From NCBI GenBank assembly GCA_002841495.1, contig PGZV01000015.1, positions 62,001 to 126,000 of the forward strand: a DNA stretch of 64,000 bases, read 5' to 3'. The stretch comes from Firmicutes bacterium HGW-Firmicutes-2 (lineage in GTDB: Bacteria > Bacillota > Clostridia > Lachnospirales > Vallitaleaceae). Made by a program: the position numbers and the translations under genes. Within the stretch, counting starts at the first letter, position 1; each line of letters begins with the position of its first letter. Below, piece after piece: positions 18,529 to 27,950 of the stretch. The notes below the pieces were generated by a model that saw only the letters and a program-made list of their open reading frames with translations, ran no database searches and was not told the origin of the DNA.

Positions 18529-19080
18529 TTAAATCTTTTTTGTAGTCAATGTCTGAATCGGGCAGATCATACACCACGTTCTTGGAAGGTAGAAGAAGGC
18601 CAACACACTGCCGATTATCGTTGATGTCAACATCATAGAATAGACTCTATATCCAAGATGGATTGCAGGACTCGGTGCAGAATATGTTAATATCTGTGGC
18701 AATACAATCGGTATCTCAAACAACATCAAAAATCGAACATGGTCAATGGGGTCTATTCTTCCAAGGCTAACCATGATGGTTGACATCGTAGCAAAAAGTA
18801 AATTAACACCAAAATAGTATAAGACGATTTCTTTACCTTTTCCATTTTTAATCCAATTTGGTAACTTTTTTCTAAGTCCGATTTTTCCGAAGATCACAGT
18901 AAATATGCCCGCTCTAGGGCAGTAGTATTTACACCATAATTTATCCTTATATCTAAAGTATTGATAAAAAGGCAGAATAAAACATATTAACCCAAATACA
19001 GCCAAGCTAATATGAAAGATGCCTAAGATAAAAAATAAGATTGTAACAAAAAACAATTGATTCTGAACATTTCTTCTCAT
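18529..19080 (-). CDS. NapH/YccM-type membrane Fe-S protein, short form
   Basis: The protein has four to five hydrophobic segments with two cysteine motifs at membrane edges: CKYYCPRAGIF near residue 50 and CMICPIQTL near the C-terminus. The CxxxCP pattern on the inner membrane face is typical of NapH/NosR/YccM-like proteins that pass electrons across the membrane. At 183 residues it lacks the usual C-terminal double ferredoxin, so it may work with a separate ferredoxin. The stop closely follows the second motif (TTKKI). Function beyond electron transfer is unknown. Confidence 0.6.
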   Translation of the reverse strand: MRRNVQNQLFFVTILFFILGIFHISLAVFGLICFILPFYQYFRYKDKLWCKYYCPRAGIFTVIFGKIGLRKKLPNWIKNGKGKEIVLYYFGVNLLFATMSTIMVSLGRIDPIDHVRFLMLFEIPIVLPQILTYSAPSPAIHLGYRVYSMMLTSTIIGSVLAFFYLPRTWCMICPIQTLTTKKI

Positions 19081-19180
19081 CTGTCATATTCCCTTTCTTG
19101 ATGATCCATGACGCATTATATTTTAATATCTGTATTTTGCGTTATAGGAATATTACATGAATATCGTTTTTTTGTCAACC

Positions 19181-20434
19181 TCATTCAGTTTGGTTATTCA
19201 CCTCAACCATGATCTCAAGCACACGCTTATTGTCCGTCTTAATTACTGTTACTTTAAGATGTTCAAAATCGAATTCATCCCCTACATCAGGAATTCTTCC
19301 AAATTCCTGTACGACCCAGCCACCTATGGTCACCGCATCATAATCATAACTCTTACTTTTGAGTTCGAATCGATTAAACAGATCTTCTAGGTTTGCATTA
19401 CAATGGATTTGGTATTTGTGATGTTCTATTTTATTAAAAAATTCAATAACCTCATCATGTTCATCCCAAATCTCACCAACTAACTCCTCAAGAATATCTT
19501 CTAAAGTGACAATACCCATTGTCCCACCATACTCATCCACAACTACGGATATATGTGACTTGGAATGCTGTAAGAGTCTTAAGAGCGTAGATATTTTAGT
19601 TTGAGGTGCAACACATACGATACTTTTGGTAATGGATTGTATGTTCTCTTTTTCATAGTATAAAATATTATAAAAATCTTTTTCGTGTATGACCCCAATG
19701 ATATTATCCACTGTTTTGTTATAGACCGGTAGTCTTGAAAAGCCATGGGTCATAAAGGTGTTTTTGATTTCATCAATAGAGGCTTTTTCACTCACCGCTA
19801 CCACCTTTACCCTTGGGGTTAATATTTCTTCAACATCAAGATCATTAAACTCAATTGCCGAACGTATAAGTTCTCCTTCATGAGAATCTAATCCACCCTC
19901 ATTTTCAGCTTCTTCTACAAGTGTAATTAACTCCTCTTGGGTAATCGTCTGCTTGTCTTTAAACTTGAAGACTTTTGATAAGAATTTTTTCCATAATGAA
20001 AACAGATAATTAACCGGTTGTAGTAAAAACGTTAATATTCTAAGTATTGGCGTAGAAAACATGGCAAAAGACTCCGGCGATTCTTTAGCAAGACTTTTTG
20101 GCGTGATTTCACCAAAAATCAAGACCAAAATGGTCGTCACTGCCGTTGAAATCGTCACCCCTGCATTACCGTAATGTCTGGTAAAGAGCACGGTTGCTAT
20201 AGCCGCTGAAGCAATATTGACAATGTTATTGCCAATGAGTATGGTCGATAGAACCTTATCAAAATCTTCTGAAAGCTCTAAAGTATGTAAAGCTTTTTTG
20301 TTACCATTATTTGCAAGATGCTTCATTCTTATTCTATTGATACTTGAAAAAGCTGTTTCTGTAGCCGAAAAAAATCCTGACAGAACCAGCAAAATACCAA
20401 GAATAATAATTTGTGTACCCGTTTGACTATCCAT
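19181..20434 (-). CDS. CNNM/CorC (HlyC/CorC) family membrane protein
   Basis: The layout is a DUF21 membrane domain with three to four helices (residues 1-180, SGFFSATETAFSSINRIRM and IFGEITPKSLAKE), then a CBS pair (ILTPRVKVVAVSEKA, GFSRLPVYNKTVDNIIGVIHEKD, VVDEYGGTMGIVTLEDILEE). A CorC_HlyC domain (about 340-417, VTIGGWVVQEFGRIPDVGD) follows. The family affects magnesium or cobalt efflux and heat or antibiotic tolerance. The old name hemolysin is misleading. It stands alone on the minus strand. The 293-base gap before it (20435-20727) holds only a terminator. Confidence 0.92.
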   Translation of the reverse strand: MDSQTGTQIIILGILLVLSGFFSATETAFSSINRIRMKHLANNGNKKALHTLELSEDFDKVLSTILIGNNIVNIASAAIATVLFTRHYGNAGVTISTAVTTILVLIFGEITPKSLAKESPESFAMFSTPILRILTFLLQPVNYLFSLWKKFLSKVFKFKDKQTITQEELITLVEEAENEGGLDSHEGELIRSAIEFNDLDVEEILTPRVKVVAVSEKASIDEIKNTFMTHGFSRLPVYNKTVDNIIGVIHEKDFYNILYYEKENIQSITKSIVCVAPQTKISTLLRLLQHSKSHISVVVDEYGGTMGIVTLEDILEELVGEIWDEHDEVIEFFNKIEHHKYQIHCNANLEDLFNRFELKSKSYDYDAVTIGGWVVQEFGRIPDVGDEFDFEHLKVTVIKTDNKRVLEIMVEVNNQTE

Positions 20435-20677
20435 ATGAATCCTTCACTCCCGTTTAATTTTTATTTCAGGTTTGCTAATTGTAACCATAAAAAAACATAC
20501 AACCAACTGACAGATGATAATACACCTATCTCTAAGTCGTACGTCAAATAAACATCTGTTATTCTAATGGTTTACTGTTTGCCATTCTTTTTATCATTAT
20601 ATCACTGCCATTGTATATGGTCAACAGGCGACTCTGTAGCGTTTTCCTTGCACATCTTCTCAGCAGATATAAGAAAA

Positions 20678-20709
20678 TGGCAACCCTGGAATTTCATCCA
20701 CGGTTGCCA
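20678..20709 (-). terminator. Terminator after the DUF1801 gene
   Basis: TGGCAACC and GGTTGCCA pair over 8 bp, extended by neighbouring bases. A TTTTC tail follows on the minus strand and ATTTTT on the plus strand, so it can act in both directions. It lies 18 bases past the stop of the DUF1801 gene. Confidence 0.7.
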
Positions 20710-20727
20710 CTATTTTTAGGTTCTAAC

Positions 20728-21150
20728 TTAATTATTCGGGTATGTGTCTTTAAGAAATATTATGGATTGTTTAATTAAAGTCTTAAGTACATCCACATTT
20801 ACATCTTCCAACTTATTAATATAAACACATGCTTTCCCTGTCGTATGTTTACCTAGCTCTTGTAGTAATTGTTCTCTTTCAGTATCACCGGTTGCAAAAT
20901 AAAGACTAACCTTGGCTTTTCGAGGAGAGAATCCTACAAGCATAGCATCACCTTCATGTCCGGATGTATATTTATAATGATAGGAACCAAATCCAATCAT
21001 ACTCGGTCCCCACATCTTAGCTTTTAAGCCGGTTGTCTCCGTGAAAATATCCAGAAGCTTATAAGCATCTTCCTGACGCTTAGGATTTTCCACGCTATTA
21101 ATAAACGCTACAACATCACCGTCGTTTTCCTTCGTTTTAAGTTCATACAT
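20728..21150 (-). CDS. DUF1801 (YdhG-like) domain protein
   Basis: A 140-residue protein with the DUF1801 layout: helical N-terminus (FINSVENPKRQEDAYKLLDI), then MWGPSMIGFGSYHYKY and KVSLYFATGD. The latter are the conserved strands of this iron-chaperone frataxin-like fold. The ATG overlaps the preceding VOC-family stop by one base (TGATG), so the two are coupled. The biochemical role of DUF1801 proteins is not established. Confidence 0.8.
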   Translation of the reverse strand: MYELKTKENDGDVVAFINSVENPKRQEDAYKLLDIFTETTGLKAKMWGPSMIGFGSYHYKYTSGHEGDAMLVGFSPRKAKVSLYFATGDTEREQLLQELGKHTTGKACVYINKLEDVNVDVLKTLIKQSIIFLKDTYPNN

Positions 21151-21575
21151 CAGAAGCTTTCACCACTGTCCAAATCAAATTGCCAGATAATACCAAATTT
21201 ATCTTCAACACTACCATAACATTTGCTCCAAAAAGTCTCACCAAGCTCCATATCTACACGACCTTCTTCTTTTAATTGATCAAAAGCATCGCGAATCTCA
21301 GCCTCATCATCCGTTATAATCGTCAAACTAATATTATTACCGACAACAAGGGGTGTACCTGGAAAAACATCAGAAAACATAACTGTACTACCACTAATAT
21401 CTAGGCTCGTATGCAGCACCCATTTTTTTATATCTTCTGATACATCAAAATCCGGATCAGGAGGCATTTCATCATAGGTCATAATCTTCGGTTCTTTTGT
21501 CTTGAATACTTTCGCATAATATTCTACCGCTTCCCGGCAATTTCCACTAAAATTAACATACGCTTGTATCGCCAT
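21150..21575 (-). CDS. VOC-family (PhnB/glyoxalase-like) protein
   Basis: The 141-residue sequence has the PhnB pattern: YVNFSGNCREAVEYYAKVF at the N-terminus, VMFSDVFPGTP in the middle and FWSKCYGSVEDKFGIIWQFD at the end. These are the paired beta-alpha-beta units of the vicinal-oxygen-chelate fold. It is coupled by a one-base overlap to the DUF1801 gene. The pair is frequent in Firmicutes, but no reaction is known. Confidence 0.85.
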   Translation of the reverse strand: MAIQAYVNFSGNCREAVEYYAKVFKTKEPKIMTYDEMPPDPDFDVSEDIKKWVLHTSLDISGSTVMFSDVFPGTPLVVGNNISLTIITDDEAEIRDAFDQLKEEGRVDMELGETFWSKCYGSVEDKFGIIWQFDLDSGESF

Positions 21576-21725
21576 ATCTTCATCTCCTATCTTGCCATCA
21601 TCAAAGATGGCTCATCCTTTTTATATTGCAATTGAATATAAGTCTCATTATTAATTATAAATCGATTGCATTACAGTTGCAATATGTTTTTAGAAATAAT
21701 AGAACCTTTTACTGAATCTCTAGGA

Positions 21726-22553
21726 CTATGGTCTAAGAATATAATCGGTCATACTGACTTTCTCCCACTCTGTTCCGACAGGTGCATTGTTTGCAAACAA
21801 AGTCATGCCATCACTTTCATCTATGACAATCTTAAGCTGAAAATTCATTTCTCTCGGTGCTAGATACTCATCGTACATCAATTGATAATTAACATTCCCT
21901 TGCTCTTTAGCTTCTTTGATATAACCCACTGCATCTGGGTCTCTATCAAAATTTTTATGAATAAGCTTATAAAAGAATAATACTTCAATACCATCCTCTA
22001 TACTTTCTTCTTCGTAGCCTGATATTTCATGATTTAATAACTCATAATAAGGTGAAAAGGCTTCCATACTTTCTTCCCACATATACTCACTAATGCGTTC
22101 ATACATCTCTTTGTCAACTTTCGCTATTACCTCTTCAACTATTTCTGATATTTCTTCTCTGTCTATTTCTGCTTTCTCAGTAATTAGAGCTTTTTCAATA
22201 GATTTAAGATAAGCTTTTGTGGTATAAGTAGCGCCTGAAACAGCATCAACATCTATAGATTGTTCCAATAATATCAAATTCCTTAAATCTGATATAAACT
22301 GTTCATTGCTACTTAGAACAGGCTTAATAACTTGGATATCTGTTATTTTTCGATCTTTAATTTCGACGATGAGTTCATTGGAGAATCTTCCATTTTCGTA
22401 CTTCCCATGATAGCTCCCATCATCAAGAAATTCCAACTTAACTACCTCTAGTTCAACGGCTTTAATGTCTGATAGATCTTTCGTGGCCCATATTATTGAC
22501 ACCAGTGCAACCGCACCAATTAATATAAAAGCCCATTTAATTATTTTCTTCAT
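21726..22553 (-). CDS. Membrane-anchored FMN-binding domain protein with extra C-terminal domain
   Basis: An N-terminal transmembrane anchor (residues 5-24) leads to an extracytoplasmic FMN-binding domain. Residues about 85-115 contain DAVSGATYTTKAYLKSIEKAL, where SGAT is the flavinylation motif (flavin joined to Thr). The remaining 150 residues are rich in Glu and Tyr and I do not recognise them. The gene follows an ABC transporter ATPase and an FtsX-type permease on the same strand, separated by 92 bases. A flavinyl-transferase (ApbE) is not in the window. An extracellular electron-transfer or sensing role is an inference. Confidence 0.7.
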   Translation of the reverse strand: MKKIIKWAFILIGAVALVSIIWATKDLSDIKAVELEVVKLEFLDDGSYHGKYENGRFSNELIVEIKDRKITDIQVIKPVLSSNEQFISDLRNLILLEQSIDVDAVSGATYTTKAYLKSIEKALITEKAEIDREEISEIVEEVIAKVDKEMYERISEYMWEESMEAFSPYYELLNHEISGYEEESIEDGIEVLFFYKLIHKNFDRDPDAVGYIKEAKEQGNVNYQLMYDEYLAPREMNFQLKIVIDESDGMTLFANNAPVGTEWEKVSMTDYILRP

Positions 22554-22645
22554 TTTTATCCTCCTACGATTCTTATTTTATAATTTCATTACTTAGTGTA
22601 TATATATGATTTTCTCCAAAAGTAGTTGACTACTTAAGTTCGAAA

Positions 22646-23368
22646 TTAAAATTGCATTTCTTTCAGCCAAGCCGCCAACTCTTTTTCTCGGTCTGCCCCT
22701 GTATCAAATTCTATATGGGCTGCAATCTGTCCATCTATGACATACAACACTTTTTTGGCTCTGGCCGCAACATGTGGCTCATGGGTAACGGTCATAATTG
22801 TCATACCTTCCTCATTCAAATCCTCTAGAATATTCAATACCTGATCCGTTGCCCCGGAGTTTAAAGCACCGGTTGGTTCATCTAGAAACAAGATATCCGG
22901 ATGATTGATCATGGCACGGCAGATAGAAGCCCGTTGAAGCTGACCACCTGAAACTTCTCGAATATCCCGATCTTCAAGCCCTTCTATCTCCATCCTTTTC
23001 ATTAATGCTTTAGCATGTTTCCTAATATTGTTTGCCGATTCCTTTTTTGCAACAAGGGCCGGCAGGATGATGTTGTCATAGATCGATAGATTCTTTAGCA
23101 TCTGTACATTCTGAAAAACAAAACCCATTCTATTGAGTCGTAACCCGGAAAGTACCTCTTCTTGCATTTTAGATATATTAACACCGTCAAAGGATACATT
23201 ACCGGTAGTGATACTATCCATGCCACTCATACTATAGAGAAGTGTGGATTTACCTGATCCGGAAGGTCCCATTATTGCAATAAAATCACCTTTTTTTATT
23301 TCAAAAGATACTTCATTTAAGACTTTTGTATCTTGAAAAGACTTACTGATTGCCTCTACTTTAATCAT
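22646..23368 (-). CDS. ABC transporter ATP-binding protein (LolD/MacB type)
   Basis: The 240-residue ATPase has Walker A GPSGSGKSTLL, signature VSGGQLQRASICRAM, Walker B ILFLDEPTGALNS and switch His in TVTHEP. The DEPTGALNS form is the MacB/LolD/YknY subfamily, which drives lipoproteins or peptides out by mechanotransmission rather than classical transport. It lies 9 bases downstream of its permease gene. Confidence 0.93.
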   Translation of the reverse strand: MIKVEAISKSFQDTKVLNEVSFEIKKGDFIAIMGPSGSGKSTLLYSMSGMDSITTGNVSFDGVNISKMQEEVLSGLRLNRMGFVFQNVQMLKNLSIYDNIILPALVAKKESANNIRKHAKALMKRMEIEGLEDRDIREVSGGQLQRASICRAMINHPDILFLDEPTGALNSGATDQVLNILEDLNEEGMTIMTVTHEPHVAARAKKVLYVIDGQIAAHIEFDTGADREKELAAWLKEMQF

Positions 23369-23377
23369 AATTTTCTC

Positions 23378-25723
23378 CTATTCTATGACTTGATTTCTTA
23401 TGTGGTATTTCTGTACAGCCTTTGTTGCGCCAATGATGGTGACCATTACAAGCGTTATTTGCACTGCCGGCCAAAATACATATGCCGACACCGGTTCAAC
23501 CAACATGGTTATCTTGGATGCACCCATAAAAGACAAGAGCAAACCGAAGATGTCTTCTCCTAAGGATCTTGCTAGAACTGTCCCAATGACAATACCCATA
23601 AGTTGCACCAAAATAATCCGTATTCCAAATTGCAATCGAATATCCTTATTTCTAAAACCTATTGCTTTTTTGATTGCTATAGCACCGTGTTCTCTTGCAA
23701 TCATTAACTGTAAAAACATGACTGTTATGAGCATCATCAGGAGCAATGCAATCACAATGGCTGCGGTTTCCACCAATGCCATATTCTCTGAAATGCCACC
23801 AAGGGTTTGAGCGACAAATGCGTGGATTGGTGTTATTTTACTCTCTTTTAAGATGCTTCTAAGTACATCTGTCTTCTCATCTATGTCAACGCCGTCTCTA
23901 AGATCTAAGAAAATATTATAGGCCTCTACATTATTCTCATTAAAATCAAAGCTTGTCTTAGCTGTTTTTCCACCGTAGGTAATGTCTTGATATATACCAC
24001 TAATTGTAAATGTGAGGACTTCACCTTGATACTTCACTTCTATGTTGTCATTTACTGTCTTCCCTAGCTCAGATGCATTCAAGTAAGACAGCGCAATGGT
24101 TTGGCCATCTTTTGGCGGGTTGCCTTCAAGATATGCCAGTGGGAAAACAGTTGGATCACCCTTTTCTACACGAATGTATTCCCATTGATTTTCATCATTC
24201 TTAACCTGTATAAAATTGGTACGATGCACAGCATATTTCTCAATATCCACGTCTTTATCCAAATAGGATATTATGTGATCTTTTTGTTGTTCCAAACCCT
24301 CACTGTATTGAATGTCAATACGCACATCACATTGTCCAATCCCCATATAAGTAATAAAAGATGGGTTCTCTATGGTATTTTTCATATTCATCGGTAACAA
24401 AATTAAGAAGGCAGTGAAGACAAATACGAAGAAAATGACGATATATGTCTTCCATTTGCACTTCAGTTCACCAAGAGCAATTTGCATATTCGGCCACTTC
24501 AAGCCCATTGAGGGTAATGTATAATGACCTTCATTTTTCTTATTATCGTCTCCTCGCATCAGCTCAATTGTGGTATTTTTCAGATTCTTACGAAGGATAC
24601 GACGGCAACGCCTCATAACCATTAGAATAAGTATCAATGTGCCCACCAGAGGCAATACCCATTTCAACCAAACATCATGACCATAACCACTATAAAGAAC
24701 GACTGAGGATGAAAAAAAGTCGCCAAGGGGTATGGCACCAATATAGCCAATAAAACCGGCCATGATACCAAGTAAGACATATTTTGTCTGATAGAGCTGA
24801 TGTATGGCCTTCCCTGGGAAGCCTATGGCTTTCATTTCTCCTATTGTACTGGTTTCATCCGCTAATGTTGCCCGTATAATATAGGACAAGCATACCATGG
24901 CCATAAGTATAAGCAGCATACTGATGGCTAATATAATGAAAGCCACCAAACCATGAGAAACCCCATTCATCATTGTAAGAAGACTACCTGTAATGGCAAC
25001 ACCGTTAGCCGGCATGCCTTCTTCCATATAGTCCTTACCAAGTAATGCTGTGGATGCACCTTCTTCTATAAGGAATTCAAACATATACTCCCATTCACCC
25101 ATATGTAGCGCAATTGCTTCCATGTCTGAAGGATGGATCAAAAACCGTTTAGAGGATGCCAGAGCCGAGTTCATAGATGCATCACGGATAATCGTGGTTA
25201 CAACAAGTTCTTTGTTATAATCTCCCTTATGTAGTCTTAACACATCCCCTTCTTTTATCCCCAATACTTCACTAAAATAAACCGGTACACCAATCTCTCC
25301 TGGACCTACAACGGCCAATTCATTGTTTAAATTAAGAAGGAAGTCAAACTTCTCATTTTGAATAATGAACCCATTGTCCATCAATGACTTTTCGAAGCTT
25401 TCTTCCTGATAAAAGAAATCTGCATTGTTAACATTCAACATCTTAACCGCTTGTGCCTCTTTGATGTACTTATGGTCTTCTACAAACTTAGATAAAGCGT
25501 CCTCATCGTATGACCCCTTATGCATCTGTAGATACTGAGGTGGCACGGCAATGTCATTTAGACCATTTAGTGAAGATATTAAGGTACCTGTGATACGTAG
25601 TCCACCAGCTAACATAAGTGCAGATAAGGTTAAAAATACAGCTAAAGATAAGGTCATTACTTTGTTTTTCTTAAAGTCCTTGCGGACAAGATTCAATAAA
25701 AATTTCATGCTTGTTTTTCTCAA
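23378..25723 (-). CDS. FtsX-family ABC transporter permease, long form
   Basis: The 781-residue permease has an N-terminal helix, a large extracytoplasmic domain, and two FtsX-type helix clusters (residues about 250-380 and 670-775). A transmembrane segment (about 430) and a second extracytoplasmic domain separate them. ADETSTIGEMKAIGFPGK and REHGAIAIKKAIGFRNKD are the paired cytoplasmic coupling helices. The start is a TTG at 25723 with AAGGA before it, with an ATG 15 bases downstream as an alternative. It pairs with the ATPase and FMN-binding gene. Cargo is unknown, and lantibiotic or lipoprotein-type export is possible. Confidence 0.85.
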   Translation of the reverse strand: MRKTSMKFLLNLVRKDFKKNKVMTLSLAVFLTLSALMLAGGLRITGTLISSLNGLNDIAVPPQYLQMHKGSYDEDALSKFVEDHKYIKEAQAVKMLNVNNADFFYQEESFEKSLMDNGFIIQNEKFDFLLNLNNELAVVGPGEIGVPVYFSEVLGIKEGDVLRLHKGDYNKELVVTTIIRDASMNSALASSKRFLIHPSDMEAIALHMGEWEYMFEFLIEEGASTALLGKDYMEEGMPANGVAITGSLLTMMNGVSHGLVAFIILAISMLLILMAMVCLSYIIRATLADETSTIGEMKAIGFPGKAIHQLYQTKYVLLGIMAGFIGYIGAIPLGDFFSSSVVLYSGYGHDVWLKWVLPLVGTLILILMVMRRCRRILRKNLKNTTIELMRGDDNKKNEGHYTLPSMGLKWPNMQIALGELKCKWKTYIVIFFVFVFTAFLILLPMNMKNTIENPSFITYMGIGQCDVRIDIQYSEGLEQQKDHIISYLDKDVDIEKYAVHRTNFIQVKNDENQWEYIRVEKGDPTVFPLAYLEGNPPKDGQTIALSYLNASELGKTVNDNIEVKYQGEVLTFTISGIYQDITYGGKTAKTSFDFNENNVEAYNIFLDLRDGVDIDEKTDVLRSILKESKITPIHAFVAQTLGGISENMALVETAAIVIALLLMMLITVMFLQLMIAREHGAIAIKKAIGFRNKDIRLQFGIRIILVQLMGIVIGTVLARSLGEDIFGLLLSFMGASKITMLVEPVSAYVFWPAVQITLVMVTIIGATKAVQKYHIRNQVIE

Positions 25724-25881
25724 CTTTCATTCCTTAATAACATCGTTGATATCAGCTTTGATATAATATTAACATGTCATTTTTAAAAGGAACTGTGTGA
25801 ATGCTTAAATAATGATTAACTTTAGATTACTTTAGATGAATAATGTTCTAAGAAATCGCGTCATGTAATTCTGTAAGAAAA

Positions 25882-25924
25882 CTTCAAACGCATACAATAG
25901 CTTCTAGATTGTATGCGCTTGAAG
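25882..25924 (-). terminator. Terminator overlapping the end of the TPR-like gene
   Basis: CTTCAAACGCATACAAT pairs with ATTGTATGCGCTTGAAG over 17 bp with one mismatch. A TTTTC tail follows on the minus strand. The stem includes the last codons of the upstream gene. Confidence 0.8.
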
Positions 25925-26647
25925 TTTCAGTTGTGCATCTTCTGCAACCCATAAGCGATTGCCATATTTTACAACTTCTTCATACTTTTCATGTGCTGCT
26001 TGAAGGTCCCCGAATGCTTCATCTATTTGTGCAAGACTGTAAAAAATGCACAAGCGCTGACGTAGGCTTATTTTTTCTACTAGACATTCATTATATTTTT
26101 CCTTACTTTCAAGTAATTTTCCATGCATATAAAGTCGCTCAGCAATTAATAGTTCTGTATATAAGGTAAGCTTAGAATTAACGGGTGATAGTAATGGAAT
26201 TTTTGTCTCAAAAAGGACTTCAGCCTCCGGAATTTCACCCATTCCATAACAACAAGAAATTAGATTAATGGTATAAATAAGTAAAGTGCCATTTTTTTTG
26301 GAGAGATATTTCTGGTCAATAGAGAGTAACAGATCTTTTGCCTCTTGAAATCTTCCTAGTAAAATCAATCCCGCACAATAATCCACATTAAGGTAAGCGT
26401 TAATTTTGGGGTCTTTTCCGGTTATAGCTCTTTGACGCTCGGTGGCTTCAATAAACGCATATGGATCACATAAATCTTCTAAGAGATGAAGCCTTTTCTT
26501 GTTTCTAGATAAAGCAATAAAAATATATCCGGTACCTACAAGTAGCAAGGTGATGATACCGGCCAATATATAATTATCCAGCAATAAGATAAATGTAAGC
26601 ATAGTAAAAAAGGTGACAAGTATAAAATAAATACGATTAACTAACAT
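25904..26647 (-). CDS. Membrane-anchored TPR-like protein of unknown function
   Basis: Two hydrophobic helices fill residues 1-50 (an N-terminal hairpin). The rest of the 247 residues is helical with TPR-like spacing, ending in AQIDEAFGDLQAAHEKYEEVVKYG, which fits a tetratricopeptide repeat. Such proteins scaffold complexes at the cytoplasmic face. No catalytic motif is visible. The last codons lie within a strong terminator hairpin. Confidence 0.6.
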   Translation of the reverse strand: MLVNRIYFILVTFFTMLTFILLLDNYILAGIITLLLVGTGYIFIALSRNKKRLHLLEDLCDPYAFIEATERQRAITGKDPKINAYLNVDYCAGLILLGRFQEAKDLLLSIDQKYLSKKNGTLLIYTINLISCCYGMGEIPEAEVLFETKIPLLSPVNSKLTLYTELLIAERLYMHGKLLESKEKYNECLVEKISLRQRLCIFYSLAQIDEAFGDLQAAHEKYEEVVKYGNRLWVAEDAQLKLQAHTI

Positions 26648-26733
26648 AAGCCCTCCATATCTTTTTGATATAATATTAACATATCATTTTAAAAAGAAAC
26701 AGTAAGAATACTTAAATATTGATTATAAAAAAT

Positions 26734-26767
26734 GCCGGCTGAAGGAAATCTTCAATCGGCTTTTTTT
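26734..26767. terminator. Bidirectional terminator between the cupin and TPR-like genes
   Basis: GCCGGCTGAAG pairs with CTTCAATCGGC (one G-U, one mismatch), with T-runs on both sides. It ends the cupin gene on the minus strand. Confidence 0.75.
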
Positions 26768-26789
26768 ATAATATGTGCTTTTTTATCTT

Positions 26790-27113
26790 TTAATTCTGAG
26801 GGGCTGGTGCTTTTAACACAATAAGTTCCAGTACTTCTTCATCTAGGTTCTTAACATTCATTTTCGTATTAAAAGGTATTTTCAATATGGAATAAGCTTC
26901 ATATCGATTAACCTCTTGTTCATCCAGACCAATAGATAAAGTACCTCTTAAGACCGTCATGTACAAGGTTGAGTTGGAAAAATGTTCCGGTAATCCCTCA
27001 TCTTTCTTAAATATCATATGGATATAATGTACATTCTCATCTTGAATAACTTTTTCAATCATACGATCGTTTCCTTTTGTCATGTGATATACTTGTTCAA
27101 TCATTTTTGTCAC
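26790..27113 (-). CDS. Small cupin-domain protein
   Basis: The 107 residues form a single cupin: HYIHMIFKKDEGLPEHFSNS (motif 1), then LRGTLSIGLD and ILKIPFNTKMNV (motif 2). The usual metal-ligand histidines are only partly kept. Metal dependence and function cannot be judged. It sits alone downstream of the permease pair on the same strand. Confidence 0.75.
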   Translation of the reverse strand: MTKMIEQVYHMTKGNDRMIEKVIQDENVHYIHMIFKKDEGLPEHFSNSTLYMTVLRGTLSIGLDEQEVNRYEAYSILKIPFNTKMNVKNLDEEVLELIVLKAPAPQN

Positions 27114-27218
27114 CTTCCTTTTCCTTATTACTTTTACTATATCCTAATATTTAAATATATTCTGTACCCTATGTTACCTATCTCTTGGAATCAGATTTTC
27201 GTATATTTATAACTACGT

Positions 27219-27950
27219 TCATGTAGCCTCAGTAGCCCTTACTATGGCTTTTGTCGGACATTCTTCTACAGTTTTGATAATCATCATTTTGTTCTCCGAT
27301 TGGGCAATACCCAGTTTTACTACCGCCTTATTATTAATTAGTTCATACACATCCGGTAACATCTTAGTACATATACCACACCCTATACAATAATCTTGAT
27401 TCACATAAAGGTTAGGTTCTGTTGTGGTACTGATTCCTGACAAAAGTTCTTTACGGCTGAGGATTTTTCCGGTAACCCATGCCATAAGCATGATTGCCAT
27501 GACGGTTAAGATCCAACGTATGCCCATGAAGGAAACACCCAAAAATTTAGCTTCGTTGGCCAACATCGGTACCTTGATAACTGCCCATGAACTTAATATG
27601 ATTACGATATTAGGGACACTTGCGCCTTTTGATAGTAACATCTTACTTATTGGAAAAGCCGCATAAATAGGACCTGCAGAAATACTACCCAGAATAAAAG
27701 AAAGAATATTTCCAAGAAAACCTGATTTTTCTCCAAAGCGCTTCATAATCCATTCTTTAGGTACGAGGACTTCTAAAGCTACTGTCAACAGGAATATGAC
27801 AGGTAGCACCTCAAACATCTCAATTAGATAATAGATACTGTTTCGCATCGCTGAGTCAGCCTTGTCCGGCACCAAAATATATAAGAGTATATAAATAATG
27901 CCTACAAAAACAGGCAACTTGTTTTTTCTCACAATCTGTAAAGCTCTCAT
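27219..27950 (-). CDS. Permease (ArsP/YraQ-like) half fused to a single-cluster ferredoxin
   Basis: Five to six hydrophobic segments (residues 10-170) show the permease pattern SGFLGNILSFILGSISAGPI. A C-terminal ferredoxin (residues about 183-243) follows with CIGCGICTKMLPDVY and a distal CPTKAI. This is the layout of a small [4Fe-4S] or [3Fe-4S] ferredoxin with the third Cys replaced. The gene overlaps the previous permease half by 4 bases. DUF318/ArsP permeases are single longer chains, so two half-size genes may form one channel here. A redox-coupled or arsenical transport role is inferred only. Confidence 0.75.
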   Translation of the reverse strand: MRALQIVRKNKLPVFVGIIYILLYILVPDKADSAMRNSIYYLIEMFEVLPVIFLLTVALEVLVPKEWIMKRFGEKSGFLGNILSFILGSISAGPIYAAFPISKMLLSKGASVPNIVIILSSWAVIKVPMLANEAKFLGVSFMGIRWILTVMAIMLMAWVTGKILSRKELLSGISTTTEPNLYVNQDYCIGCGICTKMLPDVYELINNKAVVKLGIAQSENKMMIIKTVEECPTKAIVRATEAT

